Positions 1 to 9,900 of a stretch of DNA of 64,000 nucleotides are shown here, piece by piece. Below the pieces are notes generated by a model. That model ran no database searches, was not told the DNA's origin, and worked only from the letters and a program-made list of their open reading frames with translations. Positions within the stretch are counted from its first letter, which is position 1. Each line of letters starts with the position of its first letter. The position numbers and the translations under genes are program-made. The DNA comes from Corynebacterium mendelii. GTDB lineage: Bacteria > Actinomycetota > Actinomycetes > Mycobacteriales > Mycobacteriaceae. The stretch covers positions 712,342-776,341 of the forward strand of contig NZ_JAFLEQ010000008.1 in NCBI RefSeq assembly GCF_017307055.1. Direction: 5' to 3'.

Positions 1-124
1 CTCATCCGGTGGTATTGCGCAGGTAAAACAACAAAACCGCAACAGTTGTCCGCTGCCTTTTTCCCGCATCGTGCTGTCGTTTTTTTCGTGCGGATACGGC
101 ACCCCCGGTGTGATGCGGGCGGTG

Positions 125-1531
125 CTAGCCGGTGGTGGTGCGCGGCTTGCCGCTGTTGAATGCGGCCCTGACCTGGCGGAGGGGATCGGTGACCGGGCCG
201 ATCGCCGAGACCGGTCCGGTCAACGGGATCGACAGTGCCCGGCGGTCGTCGCGGGTGTATTCCGGCCAGTCGGGCTGCTGGCCGCGGGCGAAATCGATGA
301 GTTTGCCGTGCCACCAGCGGGCCACCCCGGCGAGGCGTTCGGGCTGGTTGCCCACCAGTTCGCTGATGCGCCGGGAATGGGCGAAGTCGGGAAAAACCAG
401 GCCCAGATCACAACAGTGGTAGGCCGCCAGCGGCGCGCCGTCGGCGGTGGTGCCGGGAACAACCTGGGACAGCCAGGTGGGGCCCGGGGCGTTGGTGGCG
501 ACGTCGTCGACCCACTGGCTGATGACCGCATCGCCTGCCGCCCTGCCGGAGATATGTGCCGGATCGATGCCCCGGCAGTAGTCGAGGTAGTCGTCGATGG
601 AGCCGGTGATGCCGAGAATGTTTTTGCACAGGTCCACCGACAGCGCCCCCAGTTTGAGCCTGTCGAGTCTCACCGCCGCCGGATCGTTGACGAACTCGTC
701 GTGTACCTGCGACACCCAGATCGGCACATCGGCCAGGTCGGTGGCGGAAAACACGGCCGGGCCGACGGTGGCGTCGGTGAAGTAGCGCCGGTGCACCCGG
801 GAAAACAGGGTGTCGAGTTTTTTCTTGGGCATGGACTGGAAATCGGCCCGGGTGAGACCGGTGCGCCCCAGCCGGGCGATGGTTGCCGAACGCTGCTGAA
901 ACGACTGGCGGGGAAATCCCGGCGACAGTGCCAGTACCCGGCGGAACAACCCGGTGTAGTGGTCTTTCCGGGCCAGCCACAGCACGATTCCGCCGCCGGC
1001 TGATTGGCCGACCAAGGTGACGTTGGTGGGATCCCCGCCGAAGGATTCGATATTGGTGGCCACCCATTCAAGGGCCAGGGCCACATCGTCGATGCCCCGG
1101 TAGTGGTCGGGTTCATCATCGTCAAAGGTGGCGAATCCGGCGAATTTTTTCCGGTAGCCCACCCCGACGAATACCGCGTCATCGCGGTTGAAGCTGGTGC
1201 GCTGTCCGGGGTGGCGGTCCGGGTGGCCGACCGAATAGTTGCCGCCGTGCACCCACACGATCACGGGAAGATCCCGCGGCGGATGCTGCGGGTCACGCTC
1301 CCGGTCGAGGGATCCTTCGGGGGTGCTCACCGTCAGGGCGACTTCCCGGGCCATCGGGGTGGTGCAGTCGACGGGCTCTGCCGTCGGCTGCGGCCGTGTC
1401 GACGGCAGGAACGGATCTGTCACCGTGGCGTAGGGGATGCAGTAGAAGACGTAGCGGGCGTCGTCGATTGTTCCGGTGAAGGTTCCGTCCGGGCAGGTGA
1501 CAGTGACCGTGCGGTCGCGTGAAAGGGCCAT
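125..1531 (-). CDS. Type B carboxylesterase family protein
   Basis: This is probably a serine hydrolase that cleaves carboxylic esters; the natural substrate is unknown. Counting from the ATG at 1531, the 468-residue protein has the oxyanion-hole HGG near residues 95-97 and the nucleophile elbow GQSAGG with the serine near 177, both typical of the carboxylesterase type B fold. No signal peptide is visible, so it is probably cytoplasmic. An in-frame TTG at 1549 would add six residues, but neither start has a clear ribosome binding site and ATG is the more likely. The gene is transcribed away from the small membrane-protein gene at 1597, and the two starts lie 65 bases apart. The family is well supported, the substrate is not. 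Confidence 0.85.
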   Translation of the reverse strand: MALSRDRTVTVTCPDGTFTGTIDDARYVFYCIPYATVTDPFLPSTRPQPTAEPVDCTTPMAREVALTVSTPEGSLDRERDPQHPPRDLPVIVWVHGGNYSVGHPDRHPGQRTSFNRDDAVFVGVGYRKKFAGFATFDDDEPDHYRGIDDVALALEWVATNIESFGGDPTNVTLVGQSAGGGIVLWLARKDHYTGLFRRVLALSPGFPRQSFQQRSATIARLGRTGLTRADFQSMPKKKLDTLFSRVHRRYFTDATVGPAVFSATDLADVPIWVSQVHDEFVNDPAAVRLDRLKLGALSVDLCKNILGITGSIDDYLDYCRGIDPAHISGRAAGDAVISQWVDDVATNAPGPTWLSQVVPGTTADGAPLAAYHCCDLGLVFPDFAHSRRISELVGNQPERLAGVARWWHGKLIDFARGQQPDWPEYTRDDRRALSIPLTGPVSAIGPVTDPLRQVRAAFNSGKPRTTTG

Positions 1532-1596
1532 ACCAGACAAATGTATCAACCGGATGGTTGCCCCGGCCAGCCTGCGGTGCAGTTACCATCTAGGGC

Positions 1597-1914
1597 ATGG
1601 ATGATCTGGCGGCCCCCGGTGCGGGTGGGAACGCCCTTGACGGGGTGTTGCAGTGGCTGGTGTCGGCGCCGCTGTGGCTGCAGGCGCCGCTGGTGTTCGC
1701 GGTGATGCTGCCGTTGTGCGGGGCCGGTGCCGTACTGTATCTGACTGTCATCGATGTGTGTGCCGCCCGCCTGACCCGGTGGCGGCGCCGCCGCGGCCGT
1801 GCTACCCCCGCCACCCGCACACCCTCAGGGTTGCCGCCCCGCACACCCCGTTCTTCCACCGGTTTCCGCATCGTCATCGACACTGAACCCACCGATGCGG
1901 CCGGAAAGACCTGA
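1597..1914 (+). CDS. Small hypothetical membrane protein
   Basis: This 105-residue protein has one or two hydrophobic segments between about residues 18 and 53, followed by a very basic stretch (RWRRRRGR, about 61-68) and a polar, proline-rich tail. The positive charge after the membrane segment suggests that the tail is cytoplasmic. The ATG lies 7 bases after TACCAT, a possible -10 box, so the mRNA may be leaderless. I do not recognise a family. It is kept as real because it reads in the expected GC-rich codon pattern and has a sensible membrane topology. Confidence 0.55.
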   Translation: MDDLAAPGAGGNALDGVLQWLVSAPLWLQAPLVFAVMLPLCGAGAVLYLTVIDVCAARLTRWRRRRGRATPATRTPSGLPPRTPRSSTGFRIVIDTEPTDAAGKT

Positions 1915-2106
1915 GCCTGCCGGTCACCTCGGTTGCCTCGGCCGCGGTTGCGGGCACCCGGGAGTGGATCTTTTCCGCCCGCGACCTAGACTGTTGCCCA
2001 GCACGCCTTGCCCCGCACCGCCCACCGGCCCGCGGGAGTACAGGGTGACCGACCTGTCACCACCACCGGTGGCGGGTGAAAAAGACTAGTGAAAAGGGCC
2101 GCGAGA

Positions 2107-2235
2107 ATGTCCGGGAACAAACCCACCGACAACCAGCAGCGCTACAAGCCGAAAAAAATCACCGGCGTGAAAATCGCGCTGGCGGTGCTCATCGCCCTGG
2201 TCGTCATCGGCTGGGCGGTCAGCCAACTGGGCTGA
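2107..2235 (+). CDS. 42-residue single-span membrane protein
   Basis: This short frame encodes a hydrophilic, lysine-rich N-terminus (about 22 residues) followed by one hydrophobic helix (about 23-40) ending in SQLG. The layout is that of a small tail-inserted membrane protein, and such micro-proteins are common in Corynebacteriales. The upstream GGGCCGCGAG is only a weak ribosome binding site. A strong intrinsic terminator with its T-rich tail on the same strand begins about 220 bases downstream, which fits a short independent transcript. The function is unknown. Confidence 0.5.
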   Translation: MSGNKPTDNQQRYKPKKITGVKIALAVLIALVVIGWAVSQLG

Positions 2236-2457
2236 TACGTCACCGGGAACACACCCGGCGCAACGGGCGCGGCGCTGCCCCCGTGCCGGGGGCGGGATGC
2301 CACAGGTGCCGGTGCCGTGGTCCGGTAGCTGTGTGCTGTTGCCCCCGCACCCGCACTGCCCCCGCCGGGACGCGTGTTGTGGCGCAGCGGTTGCGCCTGG
2401 CCGTGTGATGCGGCAAAAACCCGCGGGTTTGTCGAAGAAAACAGTCACCACGCAGTC

Positions 2458-2500
2458 AACCCGGCGCATCCACCTGCGGATGCGCCGGGTTGTTGTTGTC
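2458..2500 (+). terminator. Intrinsic terminator, possibly bidirectional
   Basis: A perfect 14-bp inverted repeat (2458-2471 with 2478-2491, 6-base loop) is followed by TTGTTGTTGT on the plus strand. It can end transcription from the small gene at 2107. It also lies just beyond the stop of malQ on the other strand, so it may serve both. Confidence 0.8.
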
Positions 2501-2557
2501 AGGCGGCTCAAGCTGAGGGAGGTGTCTTTTCCCCGCGTTGTCCCTTGGCGGTGGTGT

Positions 2558-4753
2558 CTAGCTGTTCGGCCGGGTGTGCGCCCGGGCGATGCGGGCAAAC
2601 AGCGGATGGTGGGGCAGATCCTCGATCAGTACCGGATGGCCGTCGCCGTCGCACAGGGGGATGCACCAGTTCGGGTAATCCTCCCGGGTGGTGCCCGGCT
2701 GGTTTTGGGTGCGGGTGTCGCCGACCATGTCCACCAGCCCGGTGCATACCAGGGCCGAAGGTGTTCCGGCCGCAAAACGGTGCACCCCCACCAACAGATC
2801 GGCGATATCCCCGCGGTCATCCCGCCCGGCGCCGTCGAAGCAGTGCCCCTCCAGGGGGGTTCCGGAAAAACAGCCGGCCTCGGCGACGCGGCTGAGGATC
2901 GAATTCTGCCAGGCGGTGTCCTCGCGGTCTTCCTCTTCGACCGGGCGGTTCAAAAGCCCCAGTCGTTCGCGCAGCTGAACATGCTCGCCCTGCAGCAGAC
3001 CGGCTGTGGGTGGCAGGTCATGGGTGGTCACCGATGTCAGTGCCATCGTCCGGTAGTTGCTCTGGTGCTTGGCCCCCGACCCGTCGGCCTCTGATTCGAA
3101 CCATAAAACGGAGGTGCCCATAATGCCGCGGTCTGACAGATAATCCTGCACCCACGGCTCGAAGGTGCCCAGATCCTCACCGATGACAACCGCCCCGGCG
3201 CGCTGGGCTTCCAGCGCCAAAATCCCCACCATCGCCTCATGGTCGTAGTGGACGTAGGTGCCGGTCAGCGGTGACTGCATGCGGGGAATCCACCACAGGC
3301 GGAAAAGCCCCAGAATATGGTCGACCCTGATTCCGCCGGCGCTGCGGAACACGGTGCGCAGCATATCCCGCCACGGGTGGTATCCGGCTTCGGCCAGCTT
3401 CACCGGATGCCACGGCGGCTGCGACCAGTCCTGGCCTTTGGAGTTGTAGCCGTCCGGCGGCGCACCCACCGACGCGTCGGCGGCCAGCACATCGCCCAGA
3501 GTCGATGCCGAGGCCCCGCCGGGGTGGACACCGACGGCCAGATCGGCCATCAAACCGATCGACATGCCGGCTTTTTCGGCCCGCTGGTGGGCGGCCGACA
3601 ACTGTTCGTCACAGATGAACTGCAGCCACTTGTAGAAAGTTTTGGTGGCCACCATCGCCGGGGCCGAATCGTCGATGTCGGTTTCGGCGGGGGCTTTCCC
3701 GTCGACACCGGCCACCGCATGGCCGGTCCGCCGGTATTTCAGCTCCTCCATCGCACACCAGTGGGCGAAAGCATCCAGCTCCCCGCCCTCCCGGTCGCAG
3801 TAGGCGTCGAAAGCGGCCAGCCGGTCCCGGCTGTTGTCCACCGCGAACAGCAGCCGCAGTGCCTCCAGTTTGGCTGCGTAGACCGGGTTGCGTTCAATGA
3901 TCGCCGCGGTGGAATCACCGGTTTGGCAGGCGGCGGCCAACTCGTCGACCCGCTGTCGGGTGGCGGCATCGGCCAGGGCGTATTCCGCGGTGTCCTGGGG
4001 GCGGATGTAGATCGGGTTGACGAAACGGCGGGATGTCGGCAGATACGGCGAATCCTCCACCGGTGGGAAGGGTTCAGCCGCATGCAGCGGATTGACCAGC
4101 ACGAACTCGGCGCCCGCATGGGCTGCGGCCACCTCGCTCAAAAGACCCAGATCATTGAAGTCACCCATGGCCCACGACTGGGATGAGCGCACCGAATACA
4201 ACTGCGCCATAATCCCGCTGACCGGATCGGCGGCGTAGCGGTCACCGGTGGTCAGCCGCTGCGGGGTGATGATCAGTGAACAGGTGTCGCTGATCCCATC
4301 GGATTCCAGCCGCAGGGTGTGCCAGCCCAACGGCAGGTCGGCGGGCAGCGCAAAAGACGCCTCGCCCCAGGCCTGTCCGTCGACCGTGCGGGGCGGGACA
4401 AAATTGTCGACCTGGGTGACTTGTGCGGTACCGCCGTCTTCCAGGCTGATGGTCACCTCGGCGGGGCTTCCGTCATGGACGTGCACTTCAAACACGGCCC
4501 GGGTGTTGTGGCGGGCCACGACACACGGCGGCAGCGGCCGGGTGAACTGGCGGTCGTGGTGGCGCTCAATGGCGGCCACTACGTCGGCTTCCGTGGGTTG
4601 TCGCGAAGGCTCACACAGATGCACACCCATGGCGGCAAGAATTTTGACCAGGGTGTCCTCGGAGGCGTCGCTCCATTGTCCGTCGGCCGCCCAGTAGCCC
4701 GTGGCGACACGGTTGAGCTCGGCGAGTTCATGCAGTGCGTCGTTGAAAGTCAC
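2558..4753 (-). CDS. malQ: 4-alpha-glucanotransferase (amylomaltase)
   Basis: MalQ transfers alpha-1,4-glucan chains between maltodextrins and releases glucose, in cytoplasmic maltose/glycogen metabolism. The 731-residue protein is of the long actinobacterial type, with an N-terminal extension of about 150 residues before the GH77 barrel. Visible GH77 landmarks are IRVDHILGLFRLWW (nucleophile Asp), VVIGEDLG (acid/base Glu) and TTHDLPPT (third carboxylate). The start is GTG. The gene is divergent from the acyl-CoA ligase at 5222, with about 470 bases between them. Confidence 0.95.
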   Translation of the reverse strand: MTFNDALHELAELNRVATGYWAADGQWSDASEDTLVKILAAMGVHLCEPSRQPTEADVVAAIERHHDRQFTRPLPPCVVARHNTRAVFEVHVHDGSPAEVTISLEDGGTAQVTQVDNFVPPRTVDGQAWGEASFALPADLPLGWHTLRLESDGISDTCSLIITPQRLTTGDRYAADPVSGIMAQLYSVRSSQSWAMGDFNDLGLLSEVAAAHAGAEFVLVNPLHAAEPFPPVEDSPYLPTSRRFVNPIYIRPQDTAEYALADAATRQRVDELAAACQTGDSTAAIIERNPVYAAKLEALRLLFAVDNSRDRLAAFDAYCDREGGELDAFAHWCAMEELKYRRTGHAVAGVDGKAPAETDIDDSAPAMVATKTFYKWLQFICDEQLSAAHQRAEKAGMSIGLMADLAVGVHPGGASASTLGDVLAADASVGAPPDGYNSKGQDWSQPPWHPVKLAEAGYHPWRDMLRTVFRSAGGIRVDHILGLFRLWWIPRMQSPLTGTYVHYDHEAMVGILALEAQRAGAVVIGEDLGTFEPWVQDYLSDRGIMGTSVLWFESEADGSGAKHQSNYRTMALTSVTTHDLPPTAGLLQGEHVQLRERLGLLNRPVEEEDREDTAWQNSILSRVAEAGCFSGTPLEGHCFDGAGRDDRGDIADLLVGVHRFAAGTPSALVCTGLVDMVGDTRTQNQPGTTREDYPNWCIPLCDGDGHPVLIEDLPHHPLFARIARAHTRPNS

Positions 4754-5221
4754 GCCAGTTATCCTGCCACCTGTGCCCCCGGTAGTGTGATTCAGATTTC
4801 ATCCGGGGGAGGCAACTCCCCCCAAACGATGGTGGGCCGAAGCATTCGGGGTGGTGCGGGCGGTGCCCCGTGCCCGCCGGGAGAACGATGTGCCCGCCGT
4901 TTATTCGGTCCGCTCCTCACGGTCGGTTGCCCAACGATCCGTCGACACTGCTGCCGGCAGTGCGCCGACAGTGGTGTGCCCCGCACCGGCGCGCTGATTT
5001 TTTCCGGGTCGGGATGTGCCGGTCCGGGACACCGGGCGGTAGGCTCGCATGAGCGCCCCGGTCCCCGGCTTTGCGGTGGCCGCGTGATGGCCGGCCCAGC
5101 CGCTGATACCGGGCGAGGAAAAAGGCATCAACAATCGTCAACGACCGTATCCGGCCACCGGTCGGATGGTCGGCGGGCACCGGCTGCCCGGTACGAGCAG
5201 AAAGAAAGCAGACAAACCCAA
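4754..5221. other. Divergent intergenic region malQ/fadD
   Basis: This 468-base region holds the promoters of two divergent genes. I see no convincing coding frame: the long upstream extension of the fadD frame runs antisense through the malQ start and has no recognisable domain. A purine-rich AGAAAGAAAGCAG stretch just before the GTG at 5222 is the likely ribosome binding site of fadD. I found no confident operator. Confidence 0.5.
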
Positions 5222-7063
5222 GTGACCGTGGACCAGTACACGACAGAGGCCACCTACGATGTGGGACCCGACGAAACCTGTCTCACCTCTTTGATAGCGC
5301 TGTCGCAGGCACGTCCCTACGGGGTGATGTTCACCAAGCCCGCCAACTACGAGTGGGTCAATGTGACCGCCAAAGAGTTCGTCGACGAGGTGTTCGAGGT
5401 GGCCAAAGGCCTGGTGGCCAACGGCGTGGAACTCGGCGACCGGGTGGCGCTGCTGTCGGAGACCCGCTACGAATGGTCGCTGCTCGATTTCGCCATCTGG
5501 GCCGCCGGGGCGGTCAGCGTCCCGGTCTACGGGTCCAGTTCTTTCAGCCAAATCCAGTGGATCATCGAGGACTCCGGGGCGGTGTTCGCGGTGACTGAAA
5601 CCATCAACCACACCGATTTGATGAAGCACCTTGAACTCGGCCCCGGCGGGGCGCCCGGAATCAAGGACTCGCCGTCGAAGCTGCGCCGCATCCTGGAGAT
5701 CAACTCCTCGGCGATCGCCACCTTGAAATTCGAGGGCCGCGGGGTCAGTGACGAGGTCATCTGGGAAAGAATCAGATCCACCCACGCCGATGATCTGGCC
5801 AGCCTGGTCTACACCTCCGGCACCACCGGACGGCCCAAAGGCTGTCGGCTGACCCACCGTAACTGGCTGTCGGAGGTCCGCGGGCTGTTGACCCACCCGA
5901 TCGGCCAGATCGCCCGGCCCGGTTCGCGGGTACTGACGTTCCTGCCGCTGGCGCACGTGTTTTCCCGGGCTGTCAGCCTGGCGGTGGCTATCTCCGGGGC
6001 CACCCAGTCACACTGGTCCGATTTCTCCTCGCTGTCGGTGGAATTCCAGCGTGCCCGGCCGAATCTGATTCTGGGGGTGCCGCGCGTGTTCGAGAAAGTC
6101 CGCAACGGCGCCTACTCCAATGCCCAGGACAAAGGGCCGCTGCAGGCGGCGACATTCCTGGCCGCCGAACGCTGCGCCCAGGAGTACTCCAAAGCCCTGG
6201 ACACCCCGGAAGGGCCGTCCCGCACCCTGAAAATCAAACATGCCGGTTTCGACAAGCTGATCTACTCGAAAATCCGCGCGGCCATGGGCAACAGCGTCGA
6301 CTACGCGATCTCCGGCGGCTCGGCGATGAGCACGGAACTGCTGCACTTTTTCCGCGGCATCGGGGTGACCGTCTACGAGGGCTACGGACTGACGGAAACA
6401 ACCGCCGCGGTGGCCGTCAACTTCAACGACAACATCATCGGCACCGTCGGTAAACCGGTGGGCGGGATGAGCGCGAAAATCAACGGCGACGGCGAAATCT
6501 GCGTCAAGGGTGAGATGCTGTTCGACGGCTACTGGAACAACGAGGAAGCCACCGCCGGCGCCATCGATGAGGACGGCTGGTTCAACACCGGTGACCTGGG
6601 TGAAATACAAAAGACCGGGCATGTGGTGATCACCGGGCGCAAAAAAGATCTCATCGTCACCGCCGGCGGGAAAAATGTCTCCCCCGGTCCGCTGGAAGAC
6701 CATCTGCGCAGCCACCCGCTGATCAGCCAGGCCCTGGTGGTCGGTGACGGCAAACCCTTCATCGGTGTGCTGGTGGCACTCGACGACGAAGCCTTCACCC
6801 GGTGGAAGGCGGGCCGCAACATCCCGGCCGGGAAAACCGTCTCCGACCTGGTCACCGATCCGGTGCTCAGGGCCGAAATCCAGGATGCGGTCAACCACGC
6901 GAACTCCACTGTCTCCCATGCCGAGGCGATCAAGAAGTTCTACATCCTCGACCGGGATCTTTCCGAGGAGGAAAACGAACTGACCCCGACGATGAAAATC
7001 AAACGCAACGTTGTCACCCGGCGGTTCAAAAAAGAGATCGATCACCTCTACAAGCGGCGGTAA
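5222..7063 (+). CDS. fadD15: Long-chain fatty-acid-CoA ligase (FadD15-like)
   Basis: This enzyme activates long-chain fatty acids to acyl-CoA through an acyl-adenylate at the inner face of the membrane. The 613-residue protein has the AMP-binding signature YTSGTTGRPKG and the motif YGLTETTAAVA. The hinge region follows (GDLGEIQKTGHVVITGRKKD), and the conserved C-terminal lysine region lies near the end (TPTMKIKR). An open frame continues about 300 codons upstream, but family homology begins after GTG 5222, which has a purine-rich site upstream. It is a single gene, followed by two hairpins. The symbol follows the mycobacterial homologue. Confidence 0.93.
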   Translation: MTVDQYTTEATYDVGPDETCLTSLIALSQARPYGVMFTKPANYEWVNVTAKEFVDEVFEVAKGLVANGVELGDRVALLSETRYEWSLLDFAIWAAGAVSVPVYGSSSFSQIQWIIEDSGAVFAVTETINHTDLMKHLELGPGGAPGIKDSPSKLRRILEINSSAIATLKFEGRGVSDEVIWERIRSTHADDLASLVYTSGTTGRPKGCRLTHRNWLSEVRGLLTHPIGQIARPGSRVLTFLPLAHVFSRAVSLAVAISGATQSHWSDFSSLSVEFQRARPNLILGVPRVFEKVRNGAYSNAQDKGPLQAATFLAAERCAQEYSKALDTPEGPSRTLKIKHAGFDKLIYSKIRAAMGNSVDYAISGGSAMSTELLHFFRGIGVTVYEGYGLTETTAAVAVNFNDNIIGTVGKPVGGMSAKINGDGEICVKGEMLFDGYWNNEEATAGAIDEDGWFNTGDLGEIQKTGHVVITGRKKDLIVTAGGKNVSPGPLEDHLRSHPLISQALVVGDGKPFIGVLVALDDEAFTRWKAGRNIPAGKTVSDLVTDPVLRAEIQDAVNHANSTVSHAEAIKKFYILDRDLSEEENELTPTMKIKRNVVTRRFKKEIDHLYKRR

Positions 7064-7070
7064 CACCCGG

Positions 7071-7098
7071 CCTGCCCACCCCCGGTCGGGTGGGCGGG
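7071..7098 (+). terminator. Hairpin after fadD
   Basis: An 11-bp stem with one G-U pair (7071-7081 with 7088-7098) and a 6-base loop begins 8 bases after the stop of the acyl-CoA ligase. It has no strong T-run, so it is a stabilising or weak termination hairpin. Confidence 0.6.
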
Positions 7099-7130
7099 CA
7101 AGGGTGTGCGACAGATCATAAAAGCCAGTC

Positions 7131-7159
7131 ACCGGCCCCGACATCCCGTCGGGGCCGGT
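7131..7159 (+). terminator. Second hairpin after fadD
   Basis: A perfect 12-bp stem (7131-7142 with 7148-7159) with a 5-base loop. It is GC-rich with no T-run. It probably backs up the preceding hairpin. Confidence 0.5.
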
Positions 7160-7855
7160 CGACGTTGGGGTGGCGGGCGGGGGGATGGCCTCACGTCGTC
7201 GCTGCCCGCCCGGTGATTCCAACCATCCAGCAAGAGCACACAAAAGGCGCTGACGGCACACCGGGACCCGGGGCGTGCGGTCCCCGTGTACGGAATACAC
7301 CAAACTCCCGCCCACACGCGGTCGTCAATACCCTATAGGGGCAGCTTGGGGCGGTTTTTCCGGTGCCGCGCATTCGTTTGCCGCGGGAGCCGGGCGATAT
7401 CATCAGTCCTGACAGGGTGTTTGTCGGCAATTTCGTCGTGGCCGGGCAAACGCTCCCAACCCTGTTTGGGCCGGATATACCTGACAGTTATCCTTCCCGC
7501 ACCCACCCGCACTGCGGCGCACCGGCAACTCCTTCCCGCCCACGCGCCCGTGCAGGTGGGTGTTTTTTGTTCTCCCCGGTGGCCTGTTGGCGTGGAGGAA
7601 AACGGTGCCGTGACAGCAGTGGCCTGGGCGGGGGAGAACCAATATGCGGGAAAACATGGCGACGGCACGCCGAAAAAACGGGGTAGCGGGCAATCCCTCA
7701 AGCCGTAATTTAGAGTTTTCATGTGCGACGGTCACATCCGGCTGCCGGGTTTTTCTTATCTGGCGTTGTGGTGGCGCTAACCGTCGGTGGTAAACCGTGT
7801 GCCCTTGGTGGGACGCGATATTTTCGACGACTTTTTTCTCAAAGGAGCTGGGCCC
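7160..7855. other. Non-coding gap of about 700 bases
   Basis: No reading frame here has both a plausible start and family-like composition. The minus-strand frame at about 7333-7722 is rich in Arg, Pro and Ser, which is typical of antisense frames in GC-rich DNA. A short T-rich run near 7560-7570 (GTGTTTTTTGTTC) could end a transcript, but its stem is weak. AAAGGAG at 7841-7847 is the ribosome binding site of the next gene. Confidence 0.5.
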
Positions 7856-8554
7856 GTGCAGATGCTCACCGCCACGCTGCGGCACCGCGAGCTCACACAG
7901 GAAGTGTGCGATATCGGTGATGAGGTCTCCGAATACATCGGTAACCTCGCCGAAGCCGTCGCCGACTTCGATGTGGAACTCGTCGAGGACTGCATGGCGG
8001 AATTCACAGCCATTCTCGCCGAGGCCCGCAGCGATTCACGCCGGGTGGTCAGTGAGCTGACCGGGCTGCGCCGCGCCCTGGTCAGCGGGGTGCGGGCCGG
8101 GCAGCTGTCGGCGCCGGTGGCGGCCCCGGGAACCGGGGAAGTCCCGGCGGTGGATGCGGTTACTGAACAGGAGCTTGACGACACTTTCCCCCTGTCCAGC
8201 CAGCCGGTGTCCGCCGGGGTGTTTGCCGCCAACCTGGATGGCCGCACCGAGACTGTCGTCAACCGGCTGGAAGCCATCGGCGACTGGGTGGCTGACCGCT
8301 GTGTTTTGGCGTCCATTGATCCCGAGCAGGCATCGCTGCCCCTGGTTTTTTCCCGTACCGGACAGGCGGTGACCACCACAGTGGAGACCTGGCTGAGCGG
8401 TGTCGGCTACAGCAACCCGGTCTACTGCCAGACCATGCGGGGCAGTAATCCGCCGGAGTTTCTGGCCGAACGTGCCCGCATCGACGCCGTTGTCGCCCGG
8501 GTCAGGGCGCGCATGAACAACCGGTCGGCGGCCTCCGGCGGGCTGGTGTCCTAG
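7856..8554 (+). CDS. Hypothetical protein upstream of hemW
   Basis: This 232-residue soluble protein is rich in acidic residues and predicted helix, and I do not recognise its family. It has no signal peptide and no membrane segment. GTG 7856 is preferred because AAAGGAG ends 8 bases upstream; the ATG at 7862 and an extended frame from 7787 fit less well. It lies directly upstream of hemW on the same strand with a gap of about 60 bases, so the two could be co-transcribed. I infer no function from this position. Confidence 0.7.
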   Translation: MQMLTATLRHRELTQEVCDIGDEVSEYIGNLAEAVADFDVELVEDCMAEFTAILAEARSDSRRVVSELTGLRRALVSGVRAGQLSAPVAAPGTGEVPAVDAVTEQELDDTFPLSSQPVSAGVFAANLDGRTETVVNRLEAIGDWVADRCVLASIDPEQASLPLVFSRTGQAVTTTVETWLSGVGYSNPVYCQTMRGSNPPEFLAERARIDAVVARVRARMNNRSAASGGLVS

Positions 8555-8612
8555 CACCCCACGGGCTCCCGGTTTCTCCCGCCTGGTTTGCCATGGCCTA
8601 GATTGAGTGACC

Positions 8613-9788
8613 ATGCCGCAAGTGTTTTCCTCCCCGCCGTTGGGCGTGTATGTGCATGTGCCTTTTTGTGCCTCCCGCTGCGGATACTGTGATTTCAACA
8701 CCTACACACCACGGGAATTGGACGGCAAAACCGGCCCCGAGGCCTATCTGGAGGCTCTTGAGAAAGAACTCGCCATGGCGGCCGCACAGCTGGCCGACAG
8801 CTCCACCCCGGGGCCTGCCGGGACAGTGTTCGTCGGCGGCGGAACCCCCTCGCTTCTGGGGGGCCGGGGCCTGGCACGCATCTACCGGGCGATTGACCGC
8901 ACCATCGGTATCGCCCCCGGCGCTGAGGTGACCACCGAATCCAACCCCGAATCCACCGATCCCGGATTTTTCGCCGCGATCCGCGAGGCCGGATACAACC
9001 GGGTGTCACTGGGCATGCAGTCAGCCAGTGCCGGGGTGCTGGAAGTACTGGGCCGCAGGCACACCCCCGGGCGGGCGGTGGCCGCGGCCGGGGAAGCCGC
9101 CCGGGCGGGTTTTTCCCACATTAATCTGGACATGATCTACGGCACCCCGACCGAAACCGATGCGGATGTCGAAGCGACTCTCGACGCGGTGCTGTCGGCG
9201 GGTGTCGACCACGTCAGCGCCTATTCGCTGATCGTCGAGGACGGCACCGCTTTCGCCCGGAAAGTGGCCAAAGGGATTCTTCCCGCCCCCGACGATGATG
9301 TGCTCGCGCACCGCTACCAGCTCATCGACACCGCTTTATCCGGTGCCGGCATGCAGTGGTACGAAGTCTCCAACTGGGCGGCCCCCGGCGGGATGTGCCG
9401 GCACAATATGGGCTACTGGTGCGGGGCGAACTGGTGGGGCGCCGGGCCCGGCGCCCACAGCCATATTGACGGCAGGCGTTTTTTCAACGTCAAACATCCT
9501 TTCCGCTACCACGCCATGCTCACGGGGGGACAGTCGGCGGTCGACGGCGGTGAAACACTGTCCACCGCCGACCGCCACACCGAAGAGATCATGCTCGGGC
9601 TGCGGTTGAGACAGGGTATCGACATCTCCCGCCTGTCTGCGGCGGCGCAGGCGGAAGCGGCCGCATATTCCCGCCGCGGCCTGCTGCACACCTTCCGCGC
9701 GGCGGGAACCACCCGGCTGGCGGTCACCGGCGCCGGGCGGCTGTTGGCCGACGGAATCATCGCCGCGCTGCTGGCCGCCGAGGACTAA
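8613..9788 (+). CDS. hemW: HemW-family radical SAM protein
   Basis: HemW is a radical SAM protein now regarded as a heme chaperone; it was long annotated as coproporphyrinogen III oxidase-like. The cluster-binding [13 protein letters not shown] (CxxxCxxC) lies near the N-terminus after [16 protein letters not shown] and the [10 protein letters not shown] region are also typical, and the C-terminal part matches the HemW length (391 residues). ATG 8613 is 8 bases after TAGATT, suggesting a leaderless mRNA; a GTG two codons earlier is the alternative. It is followed by hrcA, as in other Corynebacterium genomes. Confidence 0.93.
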   Translation: MPQVFSSPPLGVYVHVPFCASRCGYCDFNTYTPRELDGKTGPEAYLEALEKELAMAAAQLADSSTPGPAGTVFVGGGTPSLLGGRGLARIYRAIDRTIGIAPGAEVTTESNPESTDPGFFAAIREAGYNRVSLGMQSASAGVLEVLGRRHTPGRAVAAAGEAARAGFSHINLDMIYGTPTETDADVEATLDAVLSAGVDHVSAYSLIVEDGTAFARKVAKGILPAPDDDVLAHRYQLIDTALSGAGMQWYEVSNWAAPGGMCRHNMGYWCGANWWGAGPGAHSHIDGRRFFNVKHPFRYHAMLTGGQSAVDGGETLSTADRHTEEIMLGLRLRQGIDISRLSAAAQAEAAAYSRRGLLHTFRAAGTTRLAVTGAGRLLADGIIAALLAAED

Positions 9789-9900
9789 ACGCCCGTCGGC
9801 TGCCCGCCGGATGCCGGTTGCTTACCACCGGTGCTCCACTACCCTTGGGGGACAGAGTTTCCCGTACTTCCCACCGACCACGTTAGGCAGGCTGTCACCG

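Noticed and set aside
4319-5221. About 300-codon N-terminal extension of the acyl-CoA ligase frame
   Set aside because: It runs antisense through malQ and has no recognisable domain; homology to the ligase family begins after GTG 5222.
7333-7722. Minus-strand open frame in the fadD-hypothetical gap
   Set aside because: Composition is Arg/Pro/Ser/Cys-rich as in chance antisense frames, there is no ribosome binding site, and no family was recognised.
9789-9900. CIRCE operator before hrcA
   Set aside because: No TTAGCACTC/GAGTGCTAA-like inverted repeat was found there or before dnaJ2.
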